11,181 bases of DNA from an uncultured Eubacteriales bacterium. GTDB taxonomy: Bacteria; Bacillota; Clostridia; Oscillospirales; Acutalibacteraceae. The notes beneath the pieces are model-generated. The model made no database searches and was not told the origin of the DNA. It was given only the letters and a program-made list of their open reading frames with translations. Below are positions 1-6,953 of this stretch, piece by piece. Positions within the stretch are counted from its first letter, which is position 1. Each line of letters opens with the position of its first letter. The position numbers were made by a program, and so were the translations under genes. Location: NCBI GenBank assembly GCA_934667845.1, contig CAKUMQ010000074.1, positions 1-11,181 of the forward strand. The letters are read 5' to 3'.

Positions 1-958
1 AGCCGAGGTGAAAAAACTGCACGACGGTATGGATCAGCACCGGAATACAGGGCGCGGCGGCAGCGCTTGCCGTGTCCGCCCGTCCGCGCAGCAGGTTGGC
101 CATGCCGGTTCCGGTCAGACGGTGGTTGACGACCATCATCAGGATCAGCAGAAACAGGCTGCCCGAGATCGCCAGCACCGGTTCAAACGGAGAGGCACCG
201 CTCAGTCCGCTCAGCAGCGTCAGAAGCAGCAGCACGCCCTCCAATATGGCGGTGAGCGCCAGCGACATGCCCGCCGTCCGGCGGCGGTATTCAAGGTCGC
301 TGCGCACGCTTTCGGCTTCTTCAAAGCTGTTGTAATCGTCGAGAGCGGGGGAGTCCGGCTCGATGATATCCTCCTCCGGCTCGGTCTCCTCCTCCATGCC
401 GGAAAGGCGGAATTCGCGCACTTTTTTTTCGCGTTCCTCCCGCAGCTGCCGCATGGTCTCGGCTTCGGTCTCCTCTGCGGGTGCCGCGCCGTCTGCCAGC
501 CCCATGCTGCTCCACTCCACCTGACCGGGGAGCGGCTCGGCAGCCGCTGCCTCCGCTTCTGCGGGCGCTTTTCGGCGCGGCAGCTCCAGCACGCGGGTAT
601 GTGCCTCCGGCTCTGCCAGAGAGGCGGGCGGTTCGCTGTTTTCCGGCTCCGCTGTCAGCACCGCGGTGCGCGGTGCGGCAGCCGTATCGGGTGCCGCCGG
701 TGTATCGGGTCTTGCCGCGGGACTGAGCGGCACGCTGTCCGGCGGCGCGGCAGGCGCAGGCTTTGCCGCCCGTTTCGCGACCTGTGTGGCGGGCGGTTTT
801 TCCGCCGTCACCTGCGGGGCGGGTGGTGCGGCAGGCGGAATATCCGCGGCTTTGGCTGCCTCATCTGCCGCCTTTCGGCGCGCCTGCTCCAGCCGCTGCT
901 TTTTATGTGCGGCGGCCTCTTCCAATATGGCATCCAGATCAAAGGGCTTGTCTCCCAT
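1..958 (-). CDS. Unrecognised Ala/Pro-rich membrane protein, 3' end beyond the window
   Basis: I do not recognise this family. The visible 319 residues begin with a short acidic/helical segment (FDLDAILEEAAAHKKQ, residues 6-21) and a charged helix. A long low-complexity Ala/Pro/Glu linker follows (about 35-165), then a charged, probably coiled stretch (163-185) and an acidic segment (189-216). Two hydrophobic segments (about 229-250 and 257-277) look like a membrane hairpin. A third hydrophobic stretch begins near 305 as the window ends. The N-terminal 225 residues lack a signal peptide, so they are probably cytoplasmic. The start at 958 is chosen because a perfect AGGAGG lies 8 nt upstream. 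An in-frame ATG at 985 has no ribosome binding site. It follows rlmB by 49 bp and is the last visible gene of the murI operon. No frame interruption is seen. Function unknown. Confidence 0.82.
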   Translation of the reverse strand, partial: MGDKPFDLDAILEEAAAHKKQRLEQARRKAADEAAKAADIPPAAPPAPQVTAEKPPATQVAKRAAKPAPAAPPDSVPLSPAARPDTPAAPDTAAAPRTAVLTAEPENSEPPASLAEPEAHTRVLELPRRKAPAEAEAAAAEPLPGQVEWSSMGLADGAAPAEETEAETMRQLREEREKKVREFRLSGMEEETEPEEDIIEPDSPALDDYNSFEEAESVRSDLEYRRRTAGMSLALTAILEGVLLLLTLLSGLSGASPFEPVLAISGSLFLLILMMVVNHRLTGTGMANLLRGRADTASAAAAPCIPVLIHTVVQFFHLG

Positions 959-966
959 AGACGAAA

Positions 967-972
967 CCTCCT
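967..972 (-). promoter_or_regulatory. Ribosome binding site AGGAGG deciding the start at 958
   Basis: The minus strand reads AGGAGG here, 8 nt before the ATG at 958. It lies between the in-frame ATGs at 985 and 958, so it supports the downstream start of the Ala/Pro-rich membrane protein. Confidence 0.8.
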
Positions 973-1007
973 CTCCTTCGGTCATAGCATGATGTCGGTT
1001 TTTGCGG

Positions 1008-1778
1008 TTACCGCGCGGCGATCCCGCTGCGCTGACGCGCCGCCTCATACAGCACGATTCCCGTGGCGACCGAGGCGTTGAGCGACTGAATCTTTCCTTT
1101 CATCGGGAGAGAGAGGATCGCGTCGCAGCGCTCCCGCACCAGACGGCTGAGCCCCTGTCCCTCGGCGCCGACCACAATGCCGATGCCGCCCGTGAGATCG
1201 GCGGCACACCAGTCGCCGCCGTCCATATCCAGCCCGAATATCCACAGTCCGCGCTCCTTGAGCATCCGGATCGTTTCGGCGAGGTTTGCCACCCGCGCCA
1301 CGGGCAGATATTCGACCGCGCCCGCCGAGGTCTTATAGACCGTCTGCGTCAGCCCGACCGAGCGGCGGCGCGGCACAATGACCCCGTGCGCCCCCGCGGC
1401 TTCGGCGGTGCGCAGGATCGCCCCGAGATTGTGGGGATCTTCAAGCCCGTCGCACAGCACGATAAAGGGCGGCTCGCCGCGCCTTCCAGCCAGCGCCAGA
1501 ATATCCTCCGGCGACGCGTAGTCCTTGCAGGCAGCCGCTGCCGCCACGCCCTGGTGGTGCGGGCCGCACAGCTCGTCCATACGGCGGGGGTCGGTCTCCT
1601 TGACGGGGATGCCCCGTTCGCGGCACTGCGCTAAAATCGCCCCGAGCCGCGGACTGCGCTCGCCCTTGGCGACGAGCAGGCGGTCGATCGGCCGTCCGGC
1701 GCGGAGAGCCTCTGCCACGGCGTTGCGGCCGGCGATCCATTCCTCCGACGGCGCCGCCGGCTGTTCCCGTTCGCTCAT
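1008..1778 (-). CDS. rlmB: 23S rRNA (guanosine-2'-O-)-methyltransferase RlmB, SpoU/TrmH family
   Basis: This is a SPOUT-class, SAM-dependent methyltransferase. The family member RlmB methylates the ribose of G2251 in the 23S rRNA P loop. The 256-residue length fits. Residues 13-80 match the N-terminal substrate-binding domain (IAGRNAVAEAL at 15-25). The catalytic knot carries motif 1 NLGAILRTAEAAG (117-129), motif 2 VVGAEGQGLS (202-211) and motif 3 LPMKGKIQSLNASVA (224-238). The conserved Asn117, Glu206 and Asn234 are present. The start ATG overlaps the helicase stop as ATGA, with AGGAG about 6 nt upstream, so translation is probably coupled to the helicase. The first 12 residues are variable and not conserved in the family. 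The exact rRNA position is inferred from the family; a TrmH paralogue with another target is less likely given the N-terminal domain. Confidence 0.92.
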   Translation of the reverse strand: MSEREQPAAPSEEWIAGRNAVAEALRAGRPIDRLLVAKGERSPRLGAILAQCRERGIPVKETDPRRMDELCGPHHQGVAAAAACKDYASPEDILALAGRRGEPPFIVLCDGLEDPHNLGAILRTAEAAGAHGVIVPRRRSVGLTQTVYKTSAGAVEYLPVARVANLAETIRMLKERGLWIFGLDMDGGDWCAADLTGGIGIVVGAEGQGLSRLVRERCDAILSLPMKGKIQSLNASVATGIVLYEAARQRSGIAAR

Positions 1779-2986
1779 ACCGTCTCCTCCGCCGCTGCCG
1801 GCCGGCTGTTTTGTGCCAGCAGCTGTGCCACCGGCGTGCCGTCCTCCGTCACCGGGATCCGCTGCTCATTTAATGTGAACGGCTGAATATCCGAGTGGGT
1901 GTATTTAGCAATATCCCGCAGCCGGAACTGATCGGCGGGGGAGTAAAACGTAAAGGCGACGCCGTGCCGTTTGGCGCGGCCCGTCCGCCCGATGCGGTGG
2001 ACATAGTATTCGTTTTCGTCCGGCAGGTCATAGTTGAACACCGCCTCGACATCGTCCACGTCGATGCCGCGCGCTGCGACGTCGGTCGCAACGAGAATTT
2101 CGAATTTACCTTCGCGGAAGCCCGCCATCACGCGGTTGCGCTGTGACTGCGGAATATCGCCGTGGAGGCAGTCGACCGAGCGGCCGAGCTTGTGCAGCTT
2201 GCCCTCGAGCTGGCGGACGGTCGATTTCATGTTGGCGAAGATCATGACCCGCCGCAGATCCAGCGCGTCGATGATATCCAGCATATCCTGCACGCGTGCG
2301 CCGCCCTCTGCCTGCATTTTAAACTGGGCGATCAGGGGCTTGTCCTCACCCTCGGCGGCGACCGTGATCTCCTCCGGTCCGTTCTGGTATTCCCACGACA
2401 CGTCCATCACCTCGCGGGAGATGGTCGCGCTGAACATCACGACCTGCGTATCCGCCGGTGTGGCGTTGAGAATTTTGCGGACGTCGCGGATAAAGCCCAT
2501 TTTCAGCATCTCGTCCGCCTCGTCCAGAACGGCGGTATAGATATTGCCGAGCCATGCGGTGCCGCGCCCCATGTGGTCGAGCAGACGGCCGGGGGTCGCC
2601 ACCACGATGTGCGGCTGCTTTTTCAGCGCGTCGAGCTGCTTGCCGATCGGCTGACCGCCGTAGATCGCCGTGATCCGCACCTCGGGCAGAAACCGCGCCA
2701 GCGCGCGCAGTTCCTCGGTGATCTGCAGGCAAAGCTCACGGGTCGGACAGACGACAACCGCCTGAATATCCGTGCAGCGGGGGTTTATGCATTCGATCAG
2801 CGGGATACCGAATGCGCAGGTCTTTCCGGTTCCGGTCGGTGCCTTCGCGATCACGTCCAGCCCCTCGAGCATCAGCGGGATCGTCTTAGCCTGGATCGGC
2901 GTGGGATGCTCAAAGCCCATTGCCTTCACGGCGCGCAGCAGCTCCTCGCGGATGTCCAGCTCGTCAAAACGGGTGATTTCTGCCAT
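1775..2986 (-). CDS. DEAD-box ATP-dependent RNA helicase
   Basis: This cytoplasmic RNA helicase probably acts in ribosome assembly or RNA turnover. All core motifs are visible in order: Q motif with Gln32, motif I APTGTGKT (49-56), Ia PTRELCLQ (81-88), Ib TPGRLLDH (131-138), II DEAD (155-158), III SAT (186-188), V ATDVAARGID (300-309) and VI HRIGRTGRA (330-338). At 403 residues it is essentially the two RecA-like domains, with only about 50 residues after motif VI. It lacks the C-terminal RNA-binding extension seen in DbpA/YxiN or CshA-type proteins, so I give no gene symbol. The ATG has AGGAG about 5 nt upstream, inside the 12-bp gap after argS. Its TGA overlaps the rlmB start (ATGA), which suggests coupled production with an rRNA methyltransferase. 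Confidence 0.95.
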   Translation of the reverse strand: MAEITRFDELDIREELLRAVKAMGFEHPTPIQAKTIPLMLEGLDVIAKAPTGTGKTCAFGIPLIECINPRCTDIQAVVVCPTRELCLQITEELRALARFLPEVRITAIYGGQPIGKQLDALKKQPHIVVATPGRLLDHMGRGTAWLGNIYTAVLDEADEMLKMGFIRDVRKILNATPADTQVVMFSATISREVMDVSWEYQNGPEEITVAAEGEDKPLIAQFKMQAEGGARVQDMLDIIDALDLRRVMIFANMKSTVRQLEGKLHKLGRSVDCLHGDIPQSQRNRVMAGFREGKFEILVATDVAARGIDVDDVEAVFNYDLPDENEYYVHRIGRTGRAKRHGVAFTFYSPADQFRLRDIAKYTHSDIQPFTLNEQRIPVTEDGTPVAQLLAQNSRPAAAEETV

Positions 2987-2998
2987 AGTATCTCCTCT

Positions 2999-4738
2999 TT
3001 ACATGGATTCGGGCGCCGTGATCTTCATGAGCGAGAGCACATTTTTGAGCACGGTGCGGGTGGCGGCGCAGAGCGCCAGACGCGCCTGCAGAAGCGGCTC
3101 TTCTTCGCCCTTGACGCGGCAGCTGTTGTAGAATTTGTGGAACTGTGCCGCCACATCCTGACAGTAGCGGGTGATGCGGGCGGGATCCCGCTCGTCGGCG
3201 GCATCGGTCAGCTCGCCGGTATAGGCCGCCAGCAGACGGATCAGCTCCTGTTCCTCGCGGGTGCACAGGCGGGACAGATCGGCGCGGTCGGGGGCAAAGG
3301 CAATGCCCTCCGCCGCCAGATTCTTAAAGATGGAGCAGATGCGCGCATGGGCGTACTGCACATAGTAGACGGGGTTCTGCGCCGACTGCTCGATGGCGAG
3401 ACCGAGGTCAAAATCCATCTGCGTGTTGGCTTCCCGCAGGTTGAAGAAGAAGCGGGCGGCATCCGCCGGTACCTCGTCGAGCAGATCCGACAGCTGGATC
3501 GCCTTGCCGGTGCGCTTGGACATGCGCACGGTCTCGCCGTTTTTCATCAGCCGGACGAGCTGCATCAGCACGACCTCCAGCCGGTCGCCCGACAGACCGA
3601 GCGCGTCCATGGCGCCCTTCATCCGCGCCACATGGCCGTGGTGATCCGCGCCCCACACGTCGATGCAGGTCGTAAAGCCGCGCAGGAATTTATTGCGGTG
3701 ATAGGCGATGTCCGCCGCGAAATAGGTGGGGTTGCCGTTCGCGCGCACAAGCACGTCGTCCTTCAGCTCCAGCTTGTCGATCTGGACGTCGGTCTTGCCC
3801 TCCCTGATGAGCCGCTCCCGCTGCACCTGTGCATTTTTATACCACAGAGCGCCGTCCTTTTCATAGGTCAGCCCCTTTTCGGTCAGCAGGCGGATCACCT
3901 CGGCAACCTCACCGTCCTTGTGCAGGTCGGACTCCATAAACCAGCGGTCATAGACGATGCGGTATTTCTGCATGTCCTCCCGCATTTTTTTCAGGTTCAG
4001 CGGCAGGGCATAGGCGACGAGCGCCGCGCGGCGCTCCGCCTCGGGTGCATCGACATAGGCATCGCCGTGCAGATCGGCAAAATGACGGGCATGCTCGCAG
4101 ATGTCCTCGCCGTGATAGGCGTCCTCGGGCAGCGGCACCGCGTCCTCGCCTTTGAAGATCTGCAGATAGCGCACATCGAGCGAGAGCGCAAATTTTTCGA
4201 TCTGGTTACCGGCGTCGTTGACGTAGAATTCCCGCCAGACGTCATAACCGGCGGCGTCCAGCACGGACGCGAGGCAGTCGCCCAGCGCGCCGCCGCGGGC
4301 GTTGCCCATATGCATGGGGCCGGTCGGGTTGGCGGAGACAAATTCCACCATGACCTTTTCGCCGTGACCGTGGTCGGAGCGGCCGTAGCGCTCCTGCTTA
4401 TCGAGAATATCCTCGACCACGCCGGAATAAAACGCGGGGGCGAGGAAAAAGTTCAAAAATCCCGGACCCGCGACCTCGGCGCGCGACAGCAGGGTGCCCT
4501 CCAGCGACAGATGGGCGAGCAGCGTCTCCGCGATCTTGCGCGGCGCGGCATGAAACGCGCGGGCGGAGACCATGGCGGCGTTAACGGCGAGGTCGCCGTT
4601 TTTGCGGTCGGCGGGCACCTCAACGGTATAGGCGGGCAGCGGCAGTTGCGGCAGCTCGCCCGCCCTAGCGGCGGCATCCGCCGCGCGGGACAGTGCCTCC
4701 CGCACCTGCTGTTCCGCCTGATTCACTAACAGAGACAT
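2999..4738 (-). CDS. argS: Arginyl-tRNA synthetase
   Basis: This class I aminoacyl-tRNA synthetase charges tRNA-Arg with arginine using ATP. At 579 residues it has normal length. Residues 1-100 fit the N-terminal Add-1 domain. The HIGH-equivalent signature is ANPTGPMHMGNARGG (136-150, HMGN at 143-146). The KMSKS-equivalent loop is RMSKRTGK (405-412). The DALR anticodon-binding domain starts near NPVYYVQYAHARI (455-467). The reading frame stays open upstream to 5080, but that part overlaps the DUF1934 gene and gives non-ArgRS sequence. The ATG at 4738 is therefore preferred. It has a modest AAAGGA site about 10 nt upstream that lies within the last codons of the DUF1934 gene, 7 nt separating its stop from this start. 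The pair resembles ywiB-argS of Bacillus subtilis. Confidence 0.97.
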   Translation of the reverse strand: MSLLVNQAEQQVREALSRAADAAARAGELPQLPLPAYTVEVPADRKNGDLAVNAAMVSARAFHAAPRKIAETLLAHLSLEGTLLSRAEVAGPGFLNFFLAPAFYSGVVEDILDKQERYGRSDHGHGEKVMVEFVSANPTGPMHMGNARGGALGDCLASVLDAAGYDVWREFYVNDAGNQIEKFALSLDVRYLQIFKGEDAVPLPEDAYHGEDICEHARHFADLHGDAYVDAPEAERRAALVAYALPLNLKKMREDMQKYRIVYDRWFMESDLHKDGEVAEVIRLLTEKGLTYEKDGALWYKNAQVQRERLIREGKTDVQIDKLELKDDVLVRANGNPTYFAADIAYHRNKFLRGFTTCIDVWGADHHGHVARMKGAMDALGLSGDRLEVVLMQLVRLMKNGETVRMSKRTGKAIQLSDLLDEVPADAARFFFNLREANTQMDFDLGLAIEQSAQNPVYYVQYAHARICSIFKNLAAEGIAFAPDRADLSRLCTREEQELIRLLAAYTGELTDAADERDPARITRYCQDVAAQFHKFYNSCRVKGEEEPLLQARLALCAATRTVLKNVLSLMKITAPESM

Positions 4739-4745
4739 ATCCGGT

Positions 4746-5171
4746 TCATCCTTTCTCCCGGGCCGTGACCCGGATCTGCACTTCATGAGACGAGACGGGC
4801 GTGCCGTGCTGATCCATCGTATAGCACAGGCGTATCCGCCCGCCGTGTCGGTTCCATTCTTCCTCGATCTGTTCGGCGGTAAAGCCGAGCGGCAGACAGC
4901 CGAAGCCGGTGTCGTAATCGCAGACGGTGCGATGCCCCGGCACAAATTCCATGCGGGTATACCCGCGGCCGTGCCGCTCCATGACCGCCCGTCCGCCGCC
5001 GACCGTGACCGCGATCCGCACGGCGGGACTGTCCGGCTCCGCCGGTTCCGTATACCACAGCCGCCGCCCCTCCGGCACATCGGACAGTCTGCCGGGCGAT
5101 ACCGTTTCGATCGTATCCTCCGTTCCGTCCGCCGTCCGGCTGACGCCGGTCACGGTCACAAGCACCTGCAT
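4746..5171 (-). CDS. DUF1934 (YwiB-like) domain protein
   Basis: This small cytoplasmic protein of 141 residues has no signal peptide or membrane segment. It fits the DUF1934 family, a beta-barrel fold related to calycin-like barrels. The sequence alternates short hydrophobic strands (VLVTVTGV 3-10, RIAVTVG 52-58, RIRLCYTM 112-119, VQIRVTA 131-137). It also has the family-like central block RMEFVPGHRTVCDYDTGFG (73-91), where a YxT-x-x-G pattern is typical. The location directly upstream of argS is the strongest support, since this family commonly sits there in Firmicutes. The biochemical role is not known. The start has a purine-rich GGGGGA site about 7 nt upstream, placed in the 12-bp gap after murI. 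Confidence 0.86.
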   Translation of the reverse strand: MQVLVTVTGVSRTADGTEDTIETVSPGRLSDVPEGRRLWYTEPAEPDSPAVRIAVTVGGGRAVMERHGRGYTRMEFVPGHRTVCDYDTGFGCLPLGFTAEQIEEEWNRHGGRIRLCYTMDQHGTPVSSHEVQIRVTAREKG

Positions 5172-5183
5172 ACCGTTTCCCCC

Positions 5184-5999
5184 TCAGCCGGTCAGCTCAT
5201 CCATGGAGATGCAGGTGACGCTGCCCTCCACCGGACGGCCGAGAAACATATCCGCCACCTGGACAAAGCCCTCCGGCCGGTCAGACACATAAAAGCGGCT
5301 CTGTCCCGCCGACACGCGGTCGGTCAGCAGTCCGCGGGACTGCAATTCCTCCGCGCAGGCGCAGACGGTCTCGCGCCCCGCGTCGATCAGCGTCGCCGTG
5401 CCCTCCATCACCTCGTCGATCAGCGGGGCGAGCAGCGGGAAATGGGTGCAGCCCAGGATCAGCGTGTCGATCCCCTCCGCCTTGAGCGGCAGCAGATACC
5501 GGCGCACGATCAGGCGGGTCGCCTCCTCCGACGGGGCGATCATGCCTGCCTCCACGAGCGGCACAAACAGCGGGCATGCCTTCGGAAACACCGCAAGCTC
5601 CCCCAGCGGCAAAAGCGCCCGTTCAAACGCGCCGGAGCCGATGGTCGCCGCCGTGGCGATCACGCCGATGCGCCCGTTTTTGGTGGCGCGTGCCGCGGCC
5701 GCCGCCGTGGGCGCCACAACGCCCGTCGCCGGAACCGGCAGGGCGGACAGCACGTCTCCGGCGGTCGAGCTGACCGTGCCGCAGGCGGCGATGATATATT
5801 TGACGTCCTGTTTAAGCAGAAAGCGGCAGTCCTGCGCCGCATATTCCCGCAGCGTCGCGGCGCTGCGGTTGCCGTAGGGCACGCGGCCGGTGTCGCCGAA
5901 GTAGATGATATCCTCCGTCGGCAGCCGCTTCTGCAACTCCCGCACCGCGGTCAATCCGCCGAGTCCCGAATCGAATACGCCGATCGGACGTCTGTCCAT
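5184..5999 (-). CDS. murI: Glutamate racemase, with Cys-Gly-Thr at the first active-site cysteine
   Basis: It interconverts L- and D-glutamate in the cytoplasm, supplying D-Glu for the peptidoglycan stem peptide (MurD substrate). The length, 271 residues, is usual. The N-terminal signature IGVFDSGLGGLT (6-17) contains Asp10 and Ser11. The substrate and phosphate-like loop PYGNRS is at 41-46. The second catalytic cysteine is in LGCTHFPLL (182-190, Cys184, His186). The first catalytic cysteine, Cys73, is followed by Gly-Thr (ACGTVSS, 72-78), whereas the textbook enzyme has Cys-Asn-Thr. I recall this variant from related gut Clostridia, but that is unchecked. The start ATG has GGGAGGAG about 6 nt upstream. 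It is the first gene of the operon, with a promoter at 6048-6076 leaving a leader of roughly 40 nt. Confidence 0.94.
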   Translation of the reverse strand: MDRRPIGVFDSGLGGLTAVRELQKRLPTEDIIYFGDTGRVPYGNRSAATLREYAAQDCRFLLKQDVKYIIAACGTVSSTAGDVLSALPVPATGVVAPTAAAAARATKNGRIGVIATAATIGSGAFERALLPLGELAVFPKACPLFVPLVEAGMIAPSEEATRLIVRRYLLPLKAEGIDTLILGCTHFPLLAPLIDEVMEGTATLIDAGRETVCACAEELQSRGLLTDRVSAGQSRFYVSDRPEGFVQVADMFLGRPVEGSVTCISMDELTG

Positions 6000-6047
6000 A
6001 GCTTCTCCTCCCGTTTTCCCGTCACAGCGGAATGTCGTAACTGAATA

Positions 6048-6076
6048 ATGATAGCACAGATTCCCGCATTGTGCAA
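6048..6076 (-). promoter_or_regulatory. Housekeeping sigma promoter for the murI-argS-rlmB operon
   Basis: On the minus strand, TTGCAC (6071-6076) is followed by exactly 17 bp and then TATCAT (6048-6053), preceded by TGC, an extended -10. The -35 keeps only the TTG core, but the -10 matches 5 of 6. The predicted transcription start near 6041 gives a leader of about 40 nt to murI. Confidence 0.8.
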
Positions 6077-6086
6077 CGTCCTTTTC

Positions 6087-6118
6087 CGGATTTTCCCGGC
6101 AAAAACGGAGAAAATCCG
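6087..6118 (-). repeat. Inverted repeat after the rlmA stop, terminator-like but without a U tract
   Basis: The arms CGGATTTTC and GAAAATCCG (9 of 9 pairs) enclose 14 nt. The inner CCG/CGG can extend the stem with one bulged base. The hairpin lies 13 nt after the rlmA-like stop and 11 bp upstream of the murI -35 box. No run of T follows on either strand, so it is not a standard intrinsic terminator. It may cap the 3' end of the upstream transcript or bind a protein. Confidence 0.5.
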
Positions 6119-6131
6119 CAGGATCGGCCGT

Positions 6132-6953
6132 CTATTCCCGCTCGTAGACCAGAAGGGCGCAGTCCGCCGTCACGGTGAGGGCGGAAAGGGCGTCGAGCTT
6201 CGCCCGGTCGGCGGCGGAGGTGCGGTAATAATACGGTGTCATGGCAAACAGGTCGGCGATCGCCGCATTGTCCGGCAACGCGGCTGAAAACCGCACCCGC
6301 TCGGTCTGAATGAGCCGGAAGCCCGCAAGCTCCGTCGGCTCGGGCGCATCCTTGTACGGGCGGTCATAGACCGCCTCCTTTAACTCAAACAGGTGGTCGG
6401 CAAGCGGCACCGCGCGGCAGAGCGTGCCGCCGCTGCGGATCACGCGCGCCCATTCCTCCGGCGCCTTCGGGGCAAACAGCGACAGCAGCAGATCTATGCG
6501 CTTTGCCGCCACCGGCAGACGGAACACGCTCGCGACCGCCCATTCCCGCGACCGGTCGCGTTTGGCGGCGTACCGCACCGCCTCGCGCGAAATATCTGCG
6601 CCTGCCGCTTCGGGCGCAAGCCCGGCGGCCTCCAGCGCGGAGACCGCCGCTGCGGTGTAGTATCCCTCGCCGCAGCCTGCGTCCAACAGCCGCACGCCCT
6701 TTTCCGCCCGGTCAAGGCAGAGTGCGGTCAGCGCATCGCGCAGCGGCGCATAAAAGCCGCGCTCGAGAAAGCGGCGACGTGCCGTCACCATTTTGGCGTC
6801 GTCGCCGTGGTGGGCGGCGCGGCTCTTCTGCGAGAGCAGGAGATTGACATAGCCCTCCCGCGCCAGATCGAAGCTGTGTCCGTTTTTGCACACCCGGCGG
6901 TGCTCCTCCGCCTGCAGCGCTTTGCCGCACAGCGGGCAGACGAATAAGCTCAT
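6132..6953 (-). CDS. rlmA: RlmA-type 23S rRNA (guanine-N1)-methyltransferase
   Basis: This is a SAM-dependent class I methyltransferase of the RlmA (RrmA/TlrB) family, which methylates N1 of G745 (RlmA-I) or G748 (RlmA-II) in 23S rRNA. The length of 273 residues is typical. An N-terminal zinc finger is visible: Cys6, Cys9, Cys22 and His26 in CPLCG and CKNGHSFDLAREGYVNLL. The SAM-binding motif I is RLLDAGCGEGYYT (88-100), with an acidic residue at Asp120 ending the second strand. The family-like C-terminal block MTPYYYRT is at 238-245. Which of the two guanines is modified cannot be told from the sequence. The start overlaps the stop of the DUF3810 gene (ATGA), with GGGAGGA about 6 nt upstream. 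It is the last gene of its operon. Confidence 0.87.
   Translation of the reverse strand: MSLFVCPLCGKALQAEEHRRVCKNGHSFDLAREGYVNLLLSQKSRAAHHGDDAKMVTARRRFLERGFYAPLRDALTALCLDRAEKGVRLLDAGCGEGYYTAAAVSALEAAGLAPEAAGADISREAVRYAAKRDRSREWAVASVFRLPVAAKRIDLLLSLFAPKAPEEWARVIRSGGTLCRAVPLADHLFELKEAVYDRPYKDAPEPTELAGFRLIQTERVRFSAALPDNAAIADLFAMTPYYYRTSAADRAKLDALSALTVTADCALLVYERE

Noticed and set aside
360..880. Possible tandem repeat in the Ala/Pro-rich region
   Set aside because: The DNA is compositionally biased, but I saw no unit repeated exactly or with constant period.
8..1081. A 357-codon plus-strand frame opposite the Ala/Pro-rich membrane protein
   Set aside because: Its Cys/Arg/Gly-rich composition is what the antisense of Ala/Pro/Glu-rich coding sequence gives. 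The minus-strand frame has a perfect ribosome binding site and a credible membrane region.
2162..4729. An 855-codon open frame on the plus strand opposite argS and the helicase gene
   Set aside because: It lies antisense to two clear genes with all their motifs. Its residues show no domain, and such frames arise from GC-rich third positions of the real genes.
4739..5080. N-terminal extension of argS up to 5080
   Set aside because: The extra residues are the DUF1934 gene read in another frame and do not resemble the ArgRS N-terminal domain. The ATG at 4738 gives a normal-length enzyme.
4785..6044. A 419-codon plus-strand frame opposite murI and the DUF1934 gene
   Set aside because: It is rich in His, Arg and Gln with no recognisable domain, and is antisense to a well-supported racemase. 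It is a codon-bias artefact.
6087..6118. Intrinsic terminator for the rlmA operon
   Set aside because: The hairpin is good, but no T run follows it on the minus strand, so I list it as an inverted repeat only.
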